DNA of 64,000 bases from Aeromicrobium wangtongii (GTDB taxonomy: Bacteria > Actinomycetota > Actinomycetes > Propionibacteriales > Nocardioidaceae). A program made the translations under genes and the position numbers. Positions within the stretch are counted from its first letter, which is position 1. Each line of letters opens with the position of its first letter. The notes beneath the pieces are model-generated. The model ran no database searches and was not told the origin of the DNA. It saw nothing but the letters and a program-made list of their open reading frames with translations. The stretch covers positions 2,728,001-2,792,000 of the forward strand of contig NZ_CP102173.1 of the NCBI RefSeq assembly GCF_024584515.1, written 5' to 3'. Positions 60,774-64,000 of this stretch are shown piece after piece.

Positions 60774-61418
60774 CTACTTCTTGGTCGCCTCGGCGAGGCG
60801 CGCCTTCGCGTCCTCGACGGACTGCATCTCCATGACGCCGGGGAGCGGACCGCTCATGCCCTGCAGGAAACCGCCCTCGTGCAGGTCACCGGTGTCGACG
60901 GCCACGCCGCCCACGGTGGCCAGCAGCTCGGCGACCTTCTTCTTCGCATCGGCGTCGTCGCCCGCGACGTACACCGCGTGCTCCGATCCGTCGCCGGTCC
61001 CCAGCGTGGTCGCCATGATGTGGATGGGGGTCACGTTCAACGCCTTGACCAGGCGCGCGCCCGGCACGTACTCGGCGACGATCTCGCTCGAGATGCGTCC
61101 GTCGATGTCGATGAGCCCGTCCGGGCCCGGTGCACGGCGGTTGTTCGTCGTGTCGACGACGATGCGGTCGGTCCAGTCGTCGACGACGGAGACCGCCTCG
61201 GCCGTCTTGGCCCACGGTGTCGCGAGGATGACGATGTCAGCGCCTTCCACGGCGTCGCTCACGGTGCCGGCGGAGCAGCGCTCGTTGAACTCCTCGACGA
61301 CGTCGGTCAGTGACTCCGGACCCCGCGAGTTGCTGAGCACGACGTCGTGGCCCGCCCGGGTGAACAGTCCGGCCAGCGCCTGGCCCATACGGCCTGCGCC
61401 GATGATTCCGATCTTCAT
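60774..61418 (-). CDS. NADPH-dependent F420 reductase-like protein
   Basis: A 214-residue Rossmann protein: [37 protein letters not shown], where SNSR is the NADP-phosphate pocket of F420H2:NADP oxidoreductase relatives. [14 protein letters not shown] and [12 protein letters not shown] continue the family pattern. Many actinobacterial members have unproven function and may act on other substrates. ATG 61418 with GAGGAGAAAA upstream; overlaps the livF-like gene by 4 nt. Confidence 0.8.
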   Translation of the reverse strand: MKIGIIGAGRMGQALAGLFTRAGHDVVLSNSRGPESLTDVVEEFNERCSAGTVSDAVEGADIVILATPWAKTAEAVSVVDDWTDRIVVDTTNNRRAPGPDGLIDIDGRISSEIVAEYVPGARLVKALNVTPIHIMATTLGTGDGSEHAVYVAGDDADAKKKVAELLATVGGVAVDTGDLHEGGFLQGMSGPLPGVMEMQSVEDAKARLAEATKK

Positions 61419-62191
61419 TTTTCTCCTCTTGATGGTGTCATTGATGTGTGGTCGTGGGTGGACGGATCCAGATCGCTGTCCTCCCACTGCTCGCCGCCCA
61501 GATAGCTGGCCCGCAGCAGGCTCTGATCCTGCCGTAGTGCCGCCGCGTCGTGACTGGCCGAGATGTCACCGTGCGCCATGAGATAGGCGCGGTCGGCGAT
61601 CTCGAGTGCCAGCTGGACGTGCTGTTCGACGAGCAGCACCCCGCAGCCCGTGTCATCGGCGAACCGGCGGATGACCGGAAGCAGGCTCTGCACGATGACA
61701 GGGGCCAGTCCCAGGCTCAGCTCGTCGAGCAGGAGGAGGGCCGGCCCCCTCGCGAGGGCCCGCCCGACCGCGAGCATCTGCTGCTCGCCGCCCGACAGGA
61801 CTCCGGCCTGCCGTGTCGTCAGGTTGCGCAGTGCTGGGAAATAGCCGTACGCGATGTCCGCGTCCAGGTGTTCACCCCTCCTGCTGAGCTTGAAGTGCTC
61901 GGCAACGGTGAGGCCCGAGAAGATGCCGCGGTCCTCCGGCACGTGGGCGATTCCGCGACGGGCGCGATGCGTCGGTGAGACGCCTCCCAGGTCTTCACCC
62001 AGGAGCTTCACCGTGCCGCCGAAGGACTTGACCAGACCCGAGACCGACTGGAGCGTGGTCGTCTTGCCGGCCCCGTTGGGCCCGAGCAAGGCCACGACCT
62101 CGCCGGCGCCGACCTCGATCGCGATGTCGCGCACGACGACCGACCGCTTGTAGCCGGCCGAGAACTGCTGGACGCTCAGTACCGAGCTCAT
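61415..62191 (-). CDS. Branched-chain-type ABC transporter ATPase (LivF), second system
   Basis: A 258-residue ATPase: Walker [30 protein letters not shown], signature [15 protein letters not shown] and Walker [14 protein letters not shown]. It has a C-terminal tail of about 25 residues beyond the core. Second Liv-type importer of the window, clustered with the CoA-transferase and SDR genes. ATG 62191 overlaps livG. Confidence 0.88.
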   Translation of the reverse strand: MSSVLSVQQFSAGYKRSVVVRDIAIEVGAGEVVALLGPNGAGKTTTLQSVSGLVKSFGGTVKLLGEDLGGVSPTHRARRGIAHVPEDRGIFSGLTVAEHFKLSRRGEHLDADIAYGYFPALRNLTTRQAGVLSGGEQQMLAVGRALARGPALLLLDELSLGLAPVIVQSLLPVIRRFADDTGCGVLLVEQHVQLALEIADRAYLMAHGDISASHDAAALRQDQSLLRASYLGGEQWEDSDLDPSTHDHTSMTPSRGEK

Positions 62192-62955
62192 GACTGATCC
62201 CCTTCTCCTGCGGGTTCTTGCCCGAGGTAGGCCGCGATGACCCGTGGATCGGACCGGATGACGCTCGGCTCCCCCGAGGCGATCACCTGGCCGAACTCGA
62301 GCACGACCACGTGATCGCACGTGCCGAACACGAACGAGATGTCGTGGTCGATCAGCAGCATGGGCGTGCCTTGGTCGCCCAGCCTGCGCAGCTGCTTGCC
62401 GAGGTGCGCGCTCTCCGCGGTGTCAAGACCCGCGGCCGGCTCGTCCAGGCACAGGACCTTGGGTCGCGCCGCGAACGAACGAGCGATCCCGACCAGCTTG
62501 CGCTGCCCCTCGGACAGCTCGGGCGGGAAGGCCTCGGCCAGCTCGGAGATGCCGACGTCCTCGAGGGTGTCACGAACACTCGACACATCCCCTGAGTGGC
62601 GACCGACCAGGTCGCGGACGGTGGACCGCAGGCTCAGCCGCCGTGAGGCGACAGTGAGGTTCTCCTCGACGGTCAGGTCGTCGAAGAGCTCGACCCCCTG
62701 CCAGGTGCGACTCAGACCCGCGCGGACCCGCGCGTGCGGCCGCTGATGGCTGATCTCCCGGCCCCCGATCTGGACCGATCCGGTCGACGGCACGAACCCG
62801 GTGATGGCGTCCACGAAAGTGGTCTTGCCGGCACCATTGGGTCCGATCAGTCCGACGATCTGGCCGGGTCGAACCTCCAGATCGACGCCGCGCAGGGCGC
62901 GGACGCCACCGAATCGAACCTCCACCCCGCGGGCAGCAAGCACCGTGGCGCTCAT
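62188..62955 (-). CDS. Branched-chain-type ABC transporter ATPase (LivG), second system
   Basis: A 255-residue ATPase: Walker [32 protein letters not shown], signature [16 protein letters not shown] (Gly-to-Glu change in LSGGQ, seen in some LivG) and Walker [16 protein letters not shown] 62955 overlaps the livM stop codon by one base. Confidence 0.88.
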   Translation of the reverse strand: MSATVLAARGVEVRFGGVRALRGVDLEVRPGQIVGLIGPNGAGKTTFVDAITGFVPSTGSVQIGGREISHQRPHARVRAGLSRTWQGVELFDDLTVEENLTVASRRLSLRSTVRDLVGRHSGDVSSVRDTLEDVGISELAEAFPPELSEGQRKLVGIARSFAARPKVLCLDEPAAGLDTAESAHLGKQLRRLGDQGTPMLLIDHDISFVFGTCDHVVVLEFGQVIASGEPSVIRSDPRVIAAYLGQEPAGEGDQS

Positions 62956-63983
62956 CAGCGCACGCTCCCTTCGAGCTGTGGTGCGGGCGCCGTCGCCCGG
63001 GGCCTTTGTGCCTTGTTCTGCTTCTTGACCGAGCTCGCGACGAGCAGGCCGTCGGGGAAGAACCGCAGCTGGATCAGCAGTCCGCCGCCGATGAGGAGCT
63101 GGACGTACAAGGACACCCGGTCCTCGGGCAGGACCCACTTCTGCAGGATCAACGGGATGACCGAACCGATGGCTCCGAATCCGGCCAGCACGGCTCCCTG
63201 CGCCAGGGTGACGCCCAGGACGTACACGCTGGCCACCAGGGTCAGGGCCACCGTGATCGAGTAGCTGTTCGCCGAGACCGTGCCGAACTGGTAGGCGTAC
63301 ATGACGCCGGCGATGCCGGCCAGGGCCGAGGTGATCCCGAAGGCGACGATCTTGACCGAGCGCACGTTGACGCCCGACGCGGCGGCCGCCCGCTCATTGG
63401 AGCGGATCGCCAGCATCTGGCGACCCAGGTCGCTGCTTCGCAGGTGGGCGACAAGGATGTACATGAGCGTCGCGACGACCAGTGCCACGAATCCGAAGAC
63501 CGGGCTGGGCAGCGAACCGTCCAGACCGCGCAGGCCGGCGTCAGGACCGAAGTTGAGGCCGAACAGGCTGGGCGAGTCGACCCGCGCACCCGTCTGACCG
63601 CCGCCCCACTGGGAGTTGGCGAAGACGAAGTTCTCGATCGCCACGGCAGCCGCGAGTGTCACGACCACCAGCGTCACCCCGCGTACGCGAAGCGCCGCCG
63701 CGCCGATCGCGATGCCCAGTGCGGTGGCCAGGACGATCGCGATGATCGGGGCCAGCGGGAACCCCAGCCCGAACTCGGTACCCAGCCGCGACACTGCGAA
63801 CGCCGCGAAGCCTGCCAGGGCGAGCTGGACGACGGACAGCTGACCGACGTAGCCCATGATGACCACGAACGACAAGCACAGGACCGTGGCCACCAGACCC
63901 ACCGTCACCGCTTGACGGAACTCCGATGGCAGCACGACCAGGGCCACGGCACCGGCGACGAACACCGGTGCGACCTTGCGCAT
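62955..63983 (-). CDS. Branched-chain-type ABC transporter permease (LivM), second system
   Basis: A 342-residue permease: CLSFVVIMGYVGQLSVVQLALAGFAAF, the coupling loop LRSSDLGRQMLAIRSNERAAAASGVN and a long C-terminal tail (SSVKKQNKAQRPRATAPAPQ) after the last helix. ATG 63983 has AGGA 8 nt upstream and gives a normal LivM N-terminus. The frame is still open to the window edge, so a longer form or LivH-LivM fusion cannot be ruled out. Its LivH and binding protein should lie beyond the edge. Confidence 0.85.
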   Translation of the reverse strand: MRKVAPVFVAGAVALVVLPSEFRQAVTVGLVATVLCLSFVVIMGYVGQLSVVQLALAGFAAFAVSRLGTEFGLGFPLAPIIAIVLATALGIAIGAAALRVRGVTLVVVTLAAAVAIENFVFANSQWGGGQTGARVDSPSLFGLNFGPDAGLRGLDGSLPSPVFGFVALVVATLMYILVAHLRSSDLGRQMLAIRSNERAAAASGVNVRSVKIVAFGITSALAGIAGVMYAYQFGTVSANSYSITVALTLVASVYVLGVTLAQGAVLAGFGAIGSVIPLILQKWVLPEDRVSLYVQLLIGGGLLIQLRFFPDGLLVASSVKKQNKAQRPRATAPAPQLEGSVR

Positions 63984-64000
63984 CAACCGTTCCTGGCGCG

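Overview
The window is about 70% GC, with dense, often overlapping genes (ATGA/TGATG junctions), many GTG starts and several promoters that look leaderless. No rRNA, tRNA, insertion sequence, prophage or CRISPR array was seen. Gene content (mycothiol-type actinobacterial housekeeping families, F420-reductase-like protein, kdpFABCDE, resorcinol and beta-ketoadipate catabolism) points to a soil actinobacterium, most likely Nocardioidaceae such as Aeromicrobium or Nocardioides. The genus is an inference; the phylum is secure.

Layout. 1-3.6 kb: end of a housekeeping block (histidine phosphatase, DUF3090, SCO1664-type kinase-like protein, epimerase) plus a sulfurtransferase. 3.6-18.5 kb: a nine-gene minus-strand operon with a PucR regulator gene at its downstream end. 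It encodes two penicillin-binding-protein-like serine hydrolases (one fused to an S9 peptidase), a peptide ABC importer, an M20 amidohydrolase, a GNAT acyltransferase and an N-succinylamino acid racemase. Together these fit uptake and hydrolysis of peptides followed by irreversible D- to L-amino acid conversion. 18.8-24.1 kb: a two-component system and a MacB/FtsX-type exporter. 24.2-29.3 kb: flavoenzymes (lactate 2-monooxygenase type, covalent FAD oxidase, LLM oxidoreductase), a membrane protein and a damaged TetR regulator. 29.3-36.8 kb: complete kdpFABCDE potassium uptake operon with the 29-codon kdpF. 36.9-41.7 kb: MarR/hydrolase pair, small cupin, CrtI-like flavoprotein and TetR, NTF2-like protein.

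41.8-54.7 kb is an aromatic degradation island: resorcinol hydroxylase-like monooxygenase, hydroxyquinol 1,2-dioxygenase and maleylacetate reductase make 3-oxoadipate, which PcaIJ and PcaF on the opposite strand convert to succinyl-CoA and acetyl-CoA. An AraC regulator and a five-gene branched-chain-type ABC importer sit in the same transcription unit as the oxygenases. 54.8-64 kb holds a second island: flavin reductase, fumarylacetoacetase-like hydrolase and bicupin; an IclR regulator; a second 3-oxoacid CoA-transferase; SDR, SRPBCC and F420-reductase-like proteins; and part of another Liv importer running off the right edge.

Regulatory DNA is unusually readable here: several promoters carry clear palindromes or helically phased repeats (KdpE, MarR, IclR, TetR-type), listed individually.
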